DNA from: Sphingomonas parva (ex Maeng et al. 2020)
GTDB lineage: Bacteria > Pseudomonadota > Alphaproteobacteria > Sphingomonadales > Sphingomonadaceae
Direction of reading: 5' to 3'
DNA length: 64,000 nucleotides
NCBI RefSeq assembly: GCF_004564275.1
Contig: NZ_SPDV01000029.1
Coordinates: forward strand, 1 to 64,000
The notes beneath the pieces were generated by a model. That model was given only the letters and a program-made list of their open reading frames with translations, was not told where the DNA came from and searched no databases. Shown piece after piece: positions 41,166 to 51,082 of the stretch. A program made the position numbers and the translations under genes. The stretch's first letter is position 1; each line of letters starts with the position of its first letter.

Positions 41166-41885
41166 ATGATTGAGAAGCATCTCGCGAAGCTGCGCGCACG
41201 CGACGACATCAGCGAGGAAGAAGAGGCGGCGATCCTCGCCAGCGTCGCCGAGGTGATCGAGGTCCGGGCCGACCGGCGCGTCGTCACCGCCGGCGAGACC
41301 GTGAACGTCTGCACGATCCTGCTCTCCGGCATCGCCTGCCGCCACAAGGATCTGCGCGACGGCAGCCGCCAGATCACCGAGCTGAACGTCGCCGGCGACT
41401 ATACCGATCTCCACAGCTTCACGCTGAAGCGGCTCGACCACGACATCCTGGCGCTCACCGACTGCAGCCTCGCGGTGGTGCCCCACGAGCGGCTGCGGGC
41501 GATCACCGAAGCCTTCCCCCATCTCGCCCGCGTCTATTGGTTCGCGACCAATCTCGACGCCGCCATCCATCGCGAATGGGTGCTCTCGCTCGGGCGGCGC
41601 ACCGCGCTGGCGCGGATCGCGCATCTGTTCTGCGAGATGCAGGTACGGCTCGGCCTCGTCGGCCTGGCCGAGCCCGCCCGCTACGCGCTGCCGATCACCC
41701 AGACCGACATTGCGGAATGCCTCGGCCTCACCAGCGTCCACGTCAACCGCACGCTCAAGGACCTGCGCGAGCGCGGGGTGGTCGAGTTCCGCAACGGCAT
41801 GGTCGAGATCGGCGATCCCGCCCGGCTGAAGGCGGAGGCGGAGTTCGACCCCGCCTATCTCTATTTGGAGAAGCGCGTCCGCTGA
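41166..41885 (+). CDS. Crp/Fnr-family transcriptional regulator
   Basis: This 239-residue protein is homologous to the divergent regulator at 40054-40806: the sensor domain (VTAGETVNVCTILLSGIACR, RQITELNVAGDYTDLHSFTL), long helix and winged helix with recognition motif LTSVHVNRTLKDLR. This helix also lacks the FNR-type Glu..Ser-Arg. ATG 41166 fits the domain start. The gene is convergent with the pectinesterase gene, 46 bp apart. It may regulate its own divergent region or the neighbouring operon; the FNR sites of the first 28 kb are unlikely to be its targets. Confidence 0.85.
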   Translation: MIEKHLAKLRARDDISEEEEAAILASVAEVIEVRADRRVVTAGETVNVCTILLSGIACRHKDLRDGSRQITELNVAGDYTDLHSFTLKRLDHDILALTDCSLAVVPHERLRAITEAFPHLARVYWFATNLDAAIHREWVLSLGRRTALARIAHLFCEMQVRLGLVGLAEPARYALPITQTDIAECLGLTSVHVNRTLKDLRERGVVEFRNGMVEIGDPARLKAEAEFDPAYLYLEKRVR

Positions 41886-41931
41886 GCCGCGCCGGAGCCG
41901 GCAGATCGCCGAGCGGCGCCGTGACGCACGG

Positions 41932-42948
41932 CTAGCGGACCTGCTCCAGGCCTTCCGAGATCCACCGCACGTCGCCCTGGAAGAAGGTGCGCAGCGACCA
42001 TTGCGCCGCCTCCTCGCGGGTGAGCTGGCGCGACGGCGCGGCGCGCGCGGCCGGGGCCGCGCCGCGGCCCGACGACCGATATTCGGCATAATCGGTGGTC
42101 GGCAGCCGGTTCGACGTTCCCGGATACCATTCGCGCCAGCCTTCCGGCATCACCGGCGCGTCCATCCGCGTGTTGAGGAAGACGACGCGGGCATGATCGC
42201 GCCAGGGGCGGCCGAGGGAGACGTTGCGCGCGTCCGGATCGGCGGTGAGGCGGCAGCGATCGAAGACATAGCCGCTGTCCTCGTCCGCCGAAGCGCGGCT
42301 CTGCGCCGTGTACCAGACGTCGGAATGGGCGAGCCCGTGGATATGGCAGTTGCGGAACCACGCCTTGGCGTTGCCGAAGATGAAATCGACATGGCCCTCG
42401 ATATAGCAATCGGAGAAGAATTGCCGCGCCATGCGCCCGCCTTTGCCCTTGTTGGCGAAGAGCGTGTCCTGGTGGCCGAGCAGGCGCACGCGCGTGATCA
42501 CCGCGCGGTCTCCGGTGACCGACAGGGCCACCGCCTGCGAGGGCGGGTTGCCGGGCTGCAGCCACCAGTCGTTCCGGATGGTGAGGTTCGCGATGCGCAG
42601 ATCGTCCCCGCTCGCCGTCACCGTCGCGGAGTTGAAGGTGCCGCCGGCGCTCTTCGCGGAATCGCCATAGACGAGGACGGTCGCCTGCGGGTCCCGCCCG
42701 GTGCCGATCAGGGTGACGCCGTCGCGGGCGATGGTCAGCTTCTCACGCCAGATCCCCGGTGCGATGCGGATCACGCCGCCGCGGTCCGGCAGCGCGTCGA
42801 TCGCCGCCTGGACGCTGCGATAGGCGCCGGCGGCGGAGCGGGAGACGTGGAGATCGCGCGCGACGGCCGGCGCGGCGCTCCACAGCAAGGCGAGCAGCCC
42901 GAGCAGCAGCGCCGGCCAGCGCAGGACGAGGCGCGCTTCAGCCGGCAT
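41932..42948 (-). CDS. pectinesterase (CE8)
   Basis: This 338-residue right-handed beta-helix enzyme removes methyl groups from pectin. Signal peptide: LVLRWPALLLGLLALLWSAA. Family motifs are complete: GHQDTLFA (catalytic Asp and Gln), CYIEGHVDFIFGNAKAWF (nucleophile Asp) and LGRPWRDHARVVFLNT (substrate-binding Arg and Trp). ATG 42948 overlaps the end of the pectate lyase gene by 11 bp, so the two are in one operon with the GH2 gene. Demethylation prepares the polymer for the PL10 lyase. Periplasmic or secreted. Confidence 0.93.
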   Translation of the reverse strand: MPAEARLVLRWPALLLGLLALLWSAAPAVARDLHVSRSAAGAYRSVQAAIDALPDRGGVIRIAPGIWREKLTIARDGVTLIGTGRDPQATVLVYGDSAKSAGGTFNSATVTASGDDLRIANLTIRNDWWLQPGNPPSQAVALSVTGDRAVITRVRLLGHQDTLFANKGKGGRMARQFFSDCYIEGHVDFIFGNAKAWFRNCHIHGLAHSDVWYTAQSRASADEDSGYVFDRCRLTADPDARNVSLGRPWRDHARVVFLNTRMDAPVMPEGWREWYPGTSNRLPTTDYAEYRSSGRGAAPAARAAPSRQLTREEAAQWSLRTFFQGDVRWISEGLEQVR

Positions 42949-44248
42949 CGCGGCACCCCGCCTGCACCGCGGCGCGGCCCTGGTGGCGGGCACGCCAGCG
43001 CTCGAAGCGGGAGAAGGCGCCGGCCGGCGCAGCGTTGAACCAGCTGTAGCCGCGCCGCCTCTCCTCGCTGACATCGGCGATGTCGTCATGAATGGTGCCG
43101 CCGCGGTCCCCGAAGATCGGCCGGGCGGTGTGCAGATCGTAGAAGCGCGCCCAGAGCGGGGCGGCGCCCGGCTGGGCGTCGAGCCGCCCCTCGGCGCGGT
43201 TCCACGCGACGTCGGCGAGCGCGTGCGCCCGCAGCCAGGCGATTCCGTCGCAGACCGAGGCGGCGAGCTCGGCCGAAGGCTCGGGCACCTCCATCAGGAA
43301 GCGCAGGATGCCGGCGCTCTCCGCGCTGGAGAGCGCCGCCGGCTCGAACGCGCGCGCGCCGACCGGCGCCAGGCTCAACGCATCGTGCTGCTGCGCCCAG
43401 ATCGTCCGCCGTCCGTCGACCCGCACCTGCGTCGCGAGCAGCATCGCGATCGCCCGCGCGGCGGCGCTCCGGGCCTCGCCGGCGAGCGCATCGGGCACGA
43501 AGGCCGTCGCGCCGCTGCGCCGTCCGACCTCGTCGAGCAGGCGTGCGGCGTCGGCGACCGCATCGTCGTTGAACGTGATCGCGTCGTGATAACCGCCCTG
43601 CAGCGGAAAGACCTGGGGCCAGCCGCCGTTCGGATATTGCGCGGCGAGGAGGTAGCGGACGCCCTTCAGAAAGGCGGCGCGATAGCGCGCCCCCACCGTC
43701 CCCGGCAGCTGCGCCTGGACCCGGGCGAGGAAGCGCAGCTCGCTGGTGGTGGCGCCGTTGTCGAGCGTCCCGACATAGGCCCAGGCCTTGTCCGCCTGGA
43801 TGTCGCCGGCGGCGGCCGGGGGCAGATGCTCGACGATCGCCCAGCCCTCCCCGGCGACGCGCGGCGGAGTCGCCCGGTTCTGGTTCTTGCCCCAGCCTCC
43901 CGCCGGGGTCTGGAAGCTGACGATGTTGTCGGCGACGCGGCGCGCCTCGGGGCCGGCGTACCACGCGTCCGCGCGGTCGAGCGGCATCGCGTTCCCGCCG
44001 CCGCCGCGATCCGGCCAGGGCCCTCTCGGCGCGGTCCTCCGCTCGGCCGCGAGCGCCGCCTTGTCGGCGGCCATCAACGCCTGCGAGCGGGCGAGATAGA
44101 CCTGCCAGGCGGCCCGTTCGGCGGCCGGGCGCTGCGCGATCCGCGCGGCGGTGAGCGGCGCGGCCGGAACCATGTTGCCGATCACCGCGGCGCTCGCGGT
44201 GAGCGGCGCCGCGGCGAGCGCGATCGGCAGAAGAAGCGACTTGATCAT
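42938..44248 (-). CDS. pectate lyase (PL10)
   Basis: The 436-residue product has a signal peptide (LLLPIALAAAPLTASAA) and matches family 10 pectate lyases, alpha/alpha-toroid enzymes that cut polygalacturonate by beta-elimination with calcium. Landmarks are IVSFQTPAGGWGKNQNRATP, AQYPNGGWPQVFPL, YHDAITFNDDAVADAARLLD and RRGYSWFNAAPAGAF. It starts at 44248, overlapping the end of the GH2 gene by 4 bp, and overlaps pectinesterase at its end. A second, divergent PL10-like protein is encoded at 56942-58561. Periplasmic or extracellular. Confidence 0.92.
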   Translation of the reverse strand: MIKSLLLPIALAAAPLTASAAVIGNMVPAAPLTAARIAQRPAAERAAWQVYLARSQALMAADKAALAAERRTAPRGPWPDRGGGGNAMPLDRADAWYAGPEARRVADNIVSFQTPAGGWGKNQNRATPPRVAGEGWAIVEHLPPAAAGDIQADKAWAYVGTLDNGATTSELRFLARVQAQLPGTVGARYRAAFLKGVRYLLAAQYPNGGWPQVFPLQGGYHDAITFNDDAVADAARLLDEVGRRSGATAFVPDALAGEARSAAARAIAMLLATQVRVDGRRTIWAQQHDALSLAPVGARAFEPAALSSAESAGILRFLMEVPEPSAELAASVCDGIAWLRAHALADVAWNRAEGRLDAQPGAAPLWARFYDLHTARPIFGDRGGTIHDDIADVSEERRRGYSWFNAAPAGAFSRFERWRARHQGRAAVQAGCRDAG

Positions 44249-47200
44249 CGACGGTCTCCGGTCTGGGTCAGCCAGAAGATGGCGTTTTCGAGGAAGCGGC
44301 GCTGCAACGGCGCCACCATGTCGGGCAGCCGGTGGACGAGCACCCGCATCCCGCCGCGGCGCGCGATCAGCGTCGCCGCGCCGTTGCGGCGGTCATGATC
44401 CCGACTGTAGGCGGCAAGGATCTCCACCCCCTCCCCGTCCACGACCAGGCCGTTCGAAGGCTGGCCCTCAACCTGGTGGAGAACGCTGGTCGCGGTGTCG
44501 GCGGGGATGCCGTCGAACAGGGCATGGGCCCTCAGATAGTTCCAATTGCCCATCCAGGGCGCCCGCAGATTGCCGACCTGACCGTCGTAGCGGAAGAGGC
44601 CGAGCCCGGCGAGCTGGCGGGCGACGCCGTCGGCGAGCCCGTCCTCCGGCACCATCGCCAGCAGCGGCGTGCCGGCACGGACCGCGGCGAGCACGGCGTC
44701 CGGCAGAGCCCCGGGGACGAGCTTGGGCGCGTCGCCGGCGGCCGGCTGGGCCTCGAGCCCGGTCTGCTCGCCGATCTGCCGCCGGGCGATCTCGTCCGCG
44801 GCGAGGCCGGATCCGATGATGCCGTCGTAGCGCACGCCGGCGCGGAAATCCTCGAAACGGGCGGCGCCGGTCGCCTCGAGCTGACGGCGGAGCGACTGGG
44901 CCACGCCGGCAAGGGCGATGCGGGGCCTGCGCGACGGCCGCGGCCCGGGCCCGACCACCCAGAACGTCCGCTCGAACCCCGCGTCGGCATGGGCCGAATG
45001 GACGAAGCGGAGACGATGCGCTCCCGCCCGGTCGAACGCCGGCAGCGCCGCCGCTTCGGCGACGAGCGCGCGAAACACGTCCGGAGCGTGCGACGGCGCC
45101 GGGTAGCGCGCCACCTCCCGCTCGCGCCCGCCGGGATCGACCAGCGACAGGCGCAGCGTGCCCGGCGCGGGCCGGCCAGTGTCGTTGAACAGCCAGAGAT
45201 CGACCAGCGCCTGCTCGCCCGGCGAATAGACCAGCCGCCGCTGCTTCGCGCACGGGCGAACCGGGAGCAGGCTGCGCCGGACGATGGCCGGATCCGCCTT
45301 GAAGCGGCGGAGGTTGTCGACGATGCCCGAATGGTTCTCGATCGCGGTGGTTTCCCAGCCGCTGATCGCCGCGATGTCGACCTCGTCGCCGATCCGGATG
45401 TTCTCCAGGTAATTCTCCCACGCCTCGTAGCATTTGAGGCCGATCGACAGGAACAGCGCCTCGGCGGTCGGGAAGGCGGCGCGGAAGCCCCAGCGGTCGA
45501 GAAAGGCCTCGGTCCCGCGCAGGATGATGCGGTGATCGTCGAGGTCATAGGCCTTGCCGCCCCGCGCCTCGAGCTCGGCGACGATGCCGGCGTGATTGTC
45601 GGCGACGGCGCAGCCCTGCATCTCGCCGAACTCGACGATGAACGGCTTTCCGGTCTGGCGATGGATGTAGGAGTCCTTCGACTGGTAGAAGCGATCGTAC
45701 CATTGATCGCCCGCCCCCTGGTGATTGACCCACCAGCCGCCGTGCCGCTCGACGTCCGACCGGTAGTAATGATCGCTGTACGGCAGGTACATCGCCTGGG
45801 CGGCGCCGCGCTCGACGAAGCCGTCGTTGAGGATCACCGCACGGCTCGGATCCATGGCGTGGATCGCCTTCAGCACGGCCTGCACGTCGGGATTGGCGAG
45901 ATTGGCGCCGATCTCGTTCTGCAGCGTGTAGTGGACGAGCGACGGGTTGGAGCGGAAGACGCGCGACATCTCGACGCATTTGGCGACCATGAAATCGCGG
46001 CTGAAGCGGTCGGCCGGCGACAGCGCCTCGCCGGGCTTGAGATCGCGGGCAATCGCGTGGCGGCCGCCCCCCGGCTCCATCACGCGCAGCAGACCGAGAC
46101 GGTTCTGGGCGGCGAACACCTGCTCCTTGCCGACATTGCGGTGGAAGTGGAGGCAGTTGAGACCGAGCGCTTTGGCCGACGTGACCTCGCGCTCGGCGAG
46201 CTCCGGCGTCGGCCAGAGACCGTTATAGCCCCAATAGCCCCAGGAGATGGCCGAATAGAGCCGGATCCGCCGGCCGTTGAGCCGGAGCATCGCGTCGGTG
46301 CCGACTCCGTCGACGCCCAGCCAGCGGAAGCCGAACTCGACCAGCCGGGTGTCCTCGCCCCAGCCGAGGCGGAGGCGATGGAGGGCGGGTGTGTCGAGAT
46401 CCCAGAGCGCGGCATCGGCGGCGCGGACCCGGAAGACGACCGTCGCGACGCGGCCGTCGAGCGTCAGGGTCTCGAGCGTCGCGGCGGCCGCTTTCGGTAC
46501 GCCTTGCGCATCTGCGAGGGCGATTGTCGCGCGGCGGCGCAGCGCGTCGATGTTGCGGGGCGGACGGGCGAACGCCACTTCCATGTGCGCGGTGACGACA
46601 TGCGGATCGGGGGTGTTGAGCACCCAGGCGTCGCGGATGTGGGCGTCGATCGGATGCGCGCTGAGCGTCATGCCGCGATCGAGGCCGCCGAAACCGTGCG
46701 ACGCGAACAATTTCACCGCGCCCCAGCTCATCGTCGTCGAATCGCGCCAGTCGTAACGGCCGCCGGGATTGGTGATCCGGATGGCGAGCCGGTTCGCGCC
46801 GCCCGGGCGCATCGCCGCGGTCAGATCGCAATGGATCGGCAGCTCCGACATGATCGAATAGCCGACCAGCTGCTCGTTGAGGAACACCTCGGCCCGAAGC
46901 CGCGCGCCGCGGATGTGCAGCAGAACGCGCTTGCCCGCCGCCGAGGCTGGAATGTCGACCTCGCGGAACCACCAGGAGACGCCGCGATAGGCGCCGTTCT
47001 GCGGGACCGGATCGTCCGCGGCGTAGCGATATTCGTCGCCGGTATAGGGCCTGAGCCCGAACGCGCCCCAGAGATGCTCCTCGACCGTGGTCGGCAGGGT
47101 GACGGGCAGTGACTCCGCCTGGCTGAGCGAGGCCCAGCCGCCGGTCGGCGGATTGACCGGCAGGGCCGCGAGATCGACATCGGCAGGGAGGTAAAGGCGA

Positions 47201-47355
47201 TCCTCCTCGTAGCGCGCCGCCCGGTCGATCCACAGCCGCCAGCCATGGTCGGGAACGGACGCCAGGACGGGCGCGGCGTGCACCGACGGGATGAAGGCCG
47301 CAGCCGCCCCCGCGCCCGCCGCTCCGAGGAATCCGCGCCTGCTCAGCTCCATCAT
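44245..47355 (-). CDS. GH2-family glycoside hydrolase
   Basis: This 1036-residue protein has a Tat-type signal (SRRGFLGAAGAGAAAAF) and the GH2 layout: sugar-binding jelly roll (about 80-250, RGVSWWFREVDIP, IRGARLRAEVFLNEQLVGYS), an immunoglobulin-like domain, then a TIM barrel. The acid/base is Glu near 479 in HYTLQNEIG and the nucleophile is a Glu near 576 in FIVEFGEMQG. The C-terminal 300 residues contain a glutamine amidotransferase-like domain. GH2 includes beta-galactosidases, glucuronidases and relatives acting on pectin side chains; the exact substrate is not readable. First gene of the minus-strand pectin operon, divergent from the TonB receptor. Confidence 0.87.
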   Translation of the reverse strand: MMELSRRGFLGAAGAGAAAAFIPSVHAAPVLASVPDHGWRLWIDRAARYEEDRLYLPADVDLAALPVNPPTGGWASLSQAESLPVTLPTTVEEHLWGAFGLRPYTGDEYRYAADDPVPQNGAYRGVSWWFREVDIPASAAGKRVLLHIRGARLRAEVFLNEQLVGYSIMSELPIHCDLTAAMRPGGANRLAIRITNPGGRYDWRDSTTMSWGAVKLFASHGFGGLDRGMTLSAHPIDAHIRDAWVLNTPDPHVVTAHMEVAFARPPRNIDALRRRATIALADAQGVPKAAAATLETLTLDGRVATVVFRVRAADAALWDLDTPALHRLRLGWGEDTRLVEFGFRWLGVDGVGTDAMLRLNGRRIRLYSAISWGYWGYNGLWPTPELAEREVTSAKALGLNCLHFHRNVGKEQVFAAQNRLGLLRVMEPGGGRHAIARDLKPGEALSPADRFSRDFMVAKCVEMSRVFRSNPSLVHYTLQNEIGANLANPDVQAVLKAIHAMDPSRAVILNDGFVERGAAQAMYLPYSDHYYRSDVERHGGWWVNHQGAGDQWYDRFYQSKDSYIHRQTGKPFIVEFGEMQGCAVADNHAGIVAELEARGGKAYDLDDHRIILRGTEAFLDRWGFRAAFPTAEALFLSIGLKCYEAWENYLENIRIGDEVDIAAISGWETTAIENHSGIVDNLRRFKADPAIVRRSLLPVRPCAKQRRLVYSPGEQALVDLWLFNDTGRPAPGTLRLSLVDPGGREREVARYPAPSHAPDVFRALVAEAAALPAFDRAGAHRLRFVHSAHADAGFERTFWVVGPGPRPSRRPRIALAGVAQSLRRQLEATGAARFEDFRAGVRYDGIIGSGLAADEIARRQIGEQTGLEAQPAAGDAPKLVPGALPDAVLAAVRAGTPLLAMVPEDGLADGVARQLAGLGLFRYDGQVGNLRAPWMGNWNYLRAHALFDGIPADTATSVLHQVEGQPSNGLVVDGEGVEILAAYSRDHDRRNGAATLIARRGGMRVLVHRLPDMVAPLQRRFLENAIFWLTQTGDRR

Positions 47356-47443
47356 CCCACTCCCCTCAGGACTGCAGCGACGCGCGTCGGAGCGGCTTCT
47401 GCCCAGCCTCTGCCGGCCCTTGTAACGCAGCTGAAAAGCTTAT

Positions 47444-47469
47444 GACACCGGTTTCTTGACACCGGTGTC
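47444..47469. promoter_or_regulatory. double GACACCGGTGTC operator
   Basis: Two 12-bp palindromes 14 bp apart: GACACCGGTTTC (47444-47455, one mismatch) and a perfect GACACCGGTGTC (47458-47469), in the 189-bp space between the GH2 gene and the TonB receptor. The form is typical of LacI- or GntR-type regulators. No such regulator is encoded in the window. It probably controls both arms of the pectin locus. Confidence 0.6.
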
Positions 47470-47544
47470 GTGTTAGCGTTACCACATGATTCGGGCAGAA
47501 GATCGGGGCAACCGGCGCGCTTTGAAAACAGGAGGAGGACTTCG

Positions 47545-50500
47545 ATGGGGCTCAAGCTCACGACGCCGTTCGCATGCACGGTTTCCTCGGCCGCACTGGC
47601 CATCGGCCTGATCGCCGCGCCGGCTGCCGCGCAGACCGCGCCCTCGGCGCCGCCGCCCGGCCAGGCGCCCCAGGACGTGTCCGGCCCGTCCGGCGCCGCG
47701 ACCGACGCAGTCGACGTCGCCGACCAGGCCGCCGATGCCGAAGCGGCCCCGCCGCAGGACGAGAGCATCGTCGTCACCGGCTTCCGCGGCGCGCTGCGCA
47801 ATGCGCTCAACATCAAGCGCAACTCGGACGTGCAGGTCGACGCGATCACTGCGGAGGACATTGCCGACTTCCCCGACACCAACCTTGCGGAATCGCTGCA
47901 GCGGCTTCCCGGCGTCTCGATCGATCGCGACAATGGCGAGGGCCGCTCGATCACCGTCCGCGGCCTCGGCGGCGACTTCAACCGGACCCGGCTGAACGGC
48001 CTCGAGGCGCTGTCGACCTCCGGCGCCAACGATGCGGGCACCGCGCCGAACCGCAGCCGCTCGTTCGACTACAACACCTTCGCCTCGGAGCTGTTCAGCT
48101 CGCTGAAGGTGCAGAAGACGCCGTCCGCCGAGACCGACGAAGGCTCGCTGGGCGCGACGATCGACCTCCAGACCGGACGGCCGTTCGACTATAGAGGCCG
48201 GCAGTTCGCCCTCTCGACCGAGGCGAGCTACCAGGACAACAGCGGCAAGACGAGCCCGCGCATCGCCGGCCTCGCCTCGACCCGCTTCATGGACGGACGC
48301 ATGGGCATCCTCGTCTCGGGCGCGTACAGCCGCGCCCAGAACGAGATCGACCAATATGCGCGCGCCCCCGGATCGGCCGACTATCTGTATCGCGGCACGC
48401 AATGGCAGGGGAACGAATTCCCGCAGCGCGCCGGCTTCTCGGCGCCGGCCGGCACCACCTTCGGCACCGCGATCACCAATCCCGAAGCGATCTCGATCCT
48501 CACCGGATCGGACGCCGCGGCCTATGCCAAATTGTTTCCGAGCGGCTATTCCACGACGGGCCGGTTCAACGACTCGCTGGTGCGCATTCCCGCCCTCGCC
48601 GCGCTCCAGCAGCAGGACGTGAAGAACGAGCGGATCGGGCTCACCGCCTCCTATCAATGGCGGATCACCGACCGCACCCTGCTCAGCGTCGACGGCCTCT
48701 ATTCGAAGTTCGACAATCTCAGCCGCAACAACCAGATCTCCTCGGTCGGCCTCAACCGCAACAACACCAACTCGGTGTTCAACACCGCCGGCAACAATCT
48801 GACGCCGACGGCGGCGCGGGCGCTCTACCCGGGCCTGTGCGTGCCCAACGCCGGCTCGGAGATCACGCCGGCGCAGGATTGCGGCCAGCAGCTCTACGGC
48901 ACCACGCCCGCGTTCGCGACGGCGCTGAACCAGGCGGGCGTCCTCGTCCCCTCGGTGCTCGGCGCGGCGGCGGTCGTGCCCGGCGGCACCAGCCCGGCCA
49001 ACGCCAACATCTTCAGCACCAATCCGTTCAACCTCGATCCCTATGATTATTACAACAACCCGAATTCGGTCGGCTACATCCCGACCTCGAACCGGCTGGC
49101 CTTCCGCGGCGCGCTGATCGGCCGCCCCGGCGTCGACGTGCTCGACGCCAACGTGACCGACGGCACCGCCGACTATCTGGCGCTGCGCAACGTCGACTTC
49201 CGCTCGGCGGTCGACCAGTCGAGCTACACCACCGAGTTCAACCAGGTCTCGGCCAACCTCCAGCACGACTTCACCGACAATTTCCGCGTCGACCTGATCT
49301 ACGGCCGATCCGAATCGACCAACTCGTCGACCGGTCTGCTGGTCGAGTTCAACCGCATGGATTCGCCCGGGACGTTCATCTACGACGAGCGCGACCATGG
49401 CTCGATGCCGGTGATCGACTTCGGCTTCGACGCCGCCGATCCGGCGAACTGGGACACGGTGAAGGGCTTCTCGGCGATCCGCCACTACCAGCGCTTCGTC
49501 AAGAACACCTACGAGGGCTTCAAGGCCGATTTCGACCTCCGGCTGAACGACCAATTCTCGGTCGCCTTCGGCGGCACGCGGCGCGAGTTCGGCTTCGACA
49601 CCAGCCAGTTCGAGCGCAACAACGACCTGCTCAATCCGACGCTGCGCGAGGCCGGCGCCACTGCCGACCAGGTCGGCCGCGTGGTCGACTTCGGCCAGGG
49701 GCTGAACGTGCCGGCCGGCACGGTGACCAGCTTCTACGTGCCCGACATCGCCAAGTTCGAGCAATTGTTCGACTTCACCTGCAATTGCGCCAACAAATGG
49801 GGCGACTGGCGGATCACCGACCGGCGCAACAATTCCGCGGCGTTCGGCGTCGACGAGACCGACACCGCCTTCTACCTGCAGGCGGACTTCAACACCGAGA
49901 TGTTCGGGCGGCCGCTGCGCGGCAACATCGGCTCGCGCGTCGCGATCACCGAAGTGCGCTCCGAGGGCCGCACCACCGCCGGCCGCGAGATCGTCGGCAC
50001 CAACAAGTACACCGACTGGCTGCCGTCGATGAACCTGGTCTACGAGCCGGTCGAGAACCTGTTCCTGCGCTTCGGCGCGTCGCGGGTGATGGCGCGCCCG
50101 CTGCTCGGCAACCTCGCGCCGACGATCACCGCGATCTCGATCCCGAACAACGGCTCGCTCGAGGGCGGCTCGCTGACCGTCGGCAACCCCAAGCTCTCGC
50201 CCTTCTACTCGAACAATCTCGATGCCAGCATCGAATGGTATTTCGCGCCGGGCGGGCTGCTGTCGATCGCCGGCTTCCAGAAGAACATCAGCTCCTTCCC
50301 GCAGACGGTGCTGTTCTCGGCGCCGCTGTCGAGCTTCCTCGACGCCGACAATGTCGCGGCGCTGCGCCAGCAGTTCACCAACGCCAACCAGCTCGCCTAT
50401 ATCGATGCCGACGCGCCGTTCACCGCGCGTCAGTTCCGCGACGCGCCGGGCGGCTATCTGCGCGGCTTCGAGATCAGCTACCAGCAGGACTTCACCTTCC

Positions 50501-51021
50501 TGCCCGGGTTCCTCAGGAATTTCGGCGCGCTGATCAACTACACCCGGATCAAGTCCGAGCTGAACTACATCCTCGATCCGGGCACGGCGACGATCGCGCC
50601 GACGACCGGCAAGGCGCCGTTCCTCAACGTCTCGCCGCAGGCGCTGAACGGCACGCTCTATTACGAGACCGAGCGCTTCCGTGCGCGCGTGTCGGTGGCG
50701 CATCGCAAGGGCTACAGCACCAGCTACCCGATCGCCGCCGGCAATTGCAGCCCGGGCCTCAACCCGGTGCCCGGCAATCCGGCGACCGAGGGCACGGCGT
50801 GCGACAGCCCGCTGATCAACGACTTCGTGTTCAGCCGCTCGACCACCAACGTCGATGCGTCGATGAGCTATCAGCTCACCGATTTCCTGACGATCACCGC
50901 CGAGGGCCTCAACCTCACCAACCAGGCCAGCGAGCGCTACGCTTATTCGGACTCGCCGGTGGTGACGCAATATGCGAGCTCGGGCCCGATCTACCGCATC
51001 GGATTGCGCGCCCGCTTCTGA
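47545..51021 (+). CDS. TonB-dependent receptor of the pectin locus
   Basis: This 1158-residue receptor is of the Caulobacter/Xanthomonas type used for complex carbohydrates. Signal: TVSSAALAIGLIAAPAAAQ. TonB box region DESIVVTGFRGAL; plug with ITAEDIADFPDTNLAESLQR, LPGVSIDRDNGEGRSITVRG and SLGATIDLQTGRPFDYRG; barrel ending IYRIGLRARF. A very strong ribosome site (AGGAGGAGG) precedes ATG 47545, and the double operator lies 75 bp upstream. It probably carries pectin fragments made by the secreted lyases across the outer membrane. It is the first gene of the plus-strand arm. Confidence 0.94.
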   Translation: MGLKLTTPFACTVSSAALAIGLIAAPAAAQTAPSAPPPGQAPQDVSGPSGAATDAVDVADQAADAEAAPPQDESIVVTGFRGALRNALNIKRNSDVQVDAITAEDIADFPDTNLAESLQRLPGVSIDRDNGEGRSITVRGLGGDFNRTRLNGLEALSTSGANDAGTAPNRSRSFDYNTFASELFSSLKVQKTPSAETDEGSLGATIDLQTGRPFDYRGRQFALSTEASYQDNSGKTSPRIAGLASTRFMDGRMGILVSGAYSRAQNEIDQYARAPGSADYLYRGTQWQGNEFPQRAGFSAPAGTTFGTAITNPEAISILTGSDAAAYAKLFPSGYSTTGRFNDSLVRIPALAALQQQDVKNERIGLTASYQWRITDRTLLSVDGLYSKFDNLSRNNQISSVGLNRNNTNSVFNTAGNNLTPTAARALYPGLCVPNAGSEITPAQDCGQQLYGTTPAFATALNQAGVLVPSVLGAAAVVPGGTSPANANIFSTNPFNLDPYDYYNNPNSVGYIPTSNRLAFRGALIGRPGVDVLDANVTDGTADYLALRNVDFRSAVDQSSYTTEFNQVSANLQHDFTDNFRVDLIYGRSESTNSSTGLLVEFNRMDSPGTFIYDERDHGSMPVIDFGFDAADPANWDTVKGFSAIRHYQRFVKNTYEGFKADFDLRLNDQFSVAFGGTRREFGFDTSQFERNNDLLNPTLREAGATADQVGRVVDFGQGLNVPAGTVTSFYVPDIAKFEQLFDFTCNCANKWGDWRITDRRNNSAAFGVDETDTAFYLQADFNTEMFGRPLRGNIGSRVAITEVRSEGRTTAGREIVGTNKYTDWLPSMNLVYEPVENLFLRFGASRVMARPLLGNLAPTITAISIPNNGSLEGGSLTVGNPKLSPFYSNNLDASIEWYFAPGGLLSIAGFQKNISSFPQTVLFSAPLSSFLDADNVAALRQQFTNANQLAYIDADAPFTARQFRDAPGGYLRGFEISYQQDFTFLPGFLRNFGALINYTRIKSELNYILDPGTATIAPTTGKAPFLNVSPQALNGTLYYETERFRARVSVAHRKGYSTSYPIAAGNCSPGLNPVPGNPATEGTACDSPLINDFVFSRSTTNVDASMSYQLTDFLTITAEGLNLTNQASERYAYSDSPVVTQYASSGPIYRIGLRARF

Positions 51022-51082
51022 CCGCGAATATCGCCCGGGGCGCCGCAGCTCCGGGCACCCGATCGAGCGGGAGGCGAGCGTC

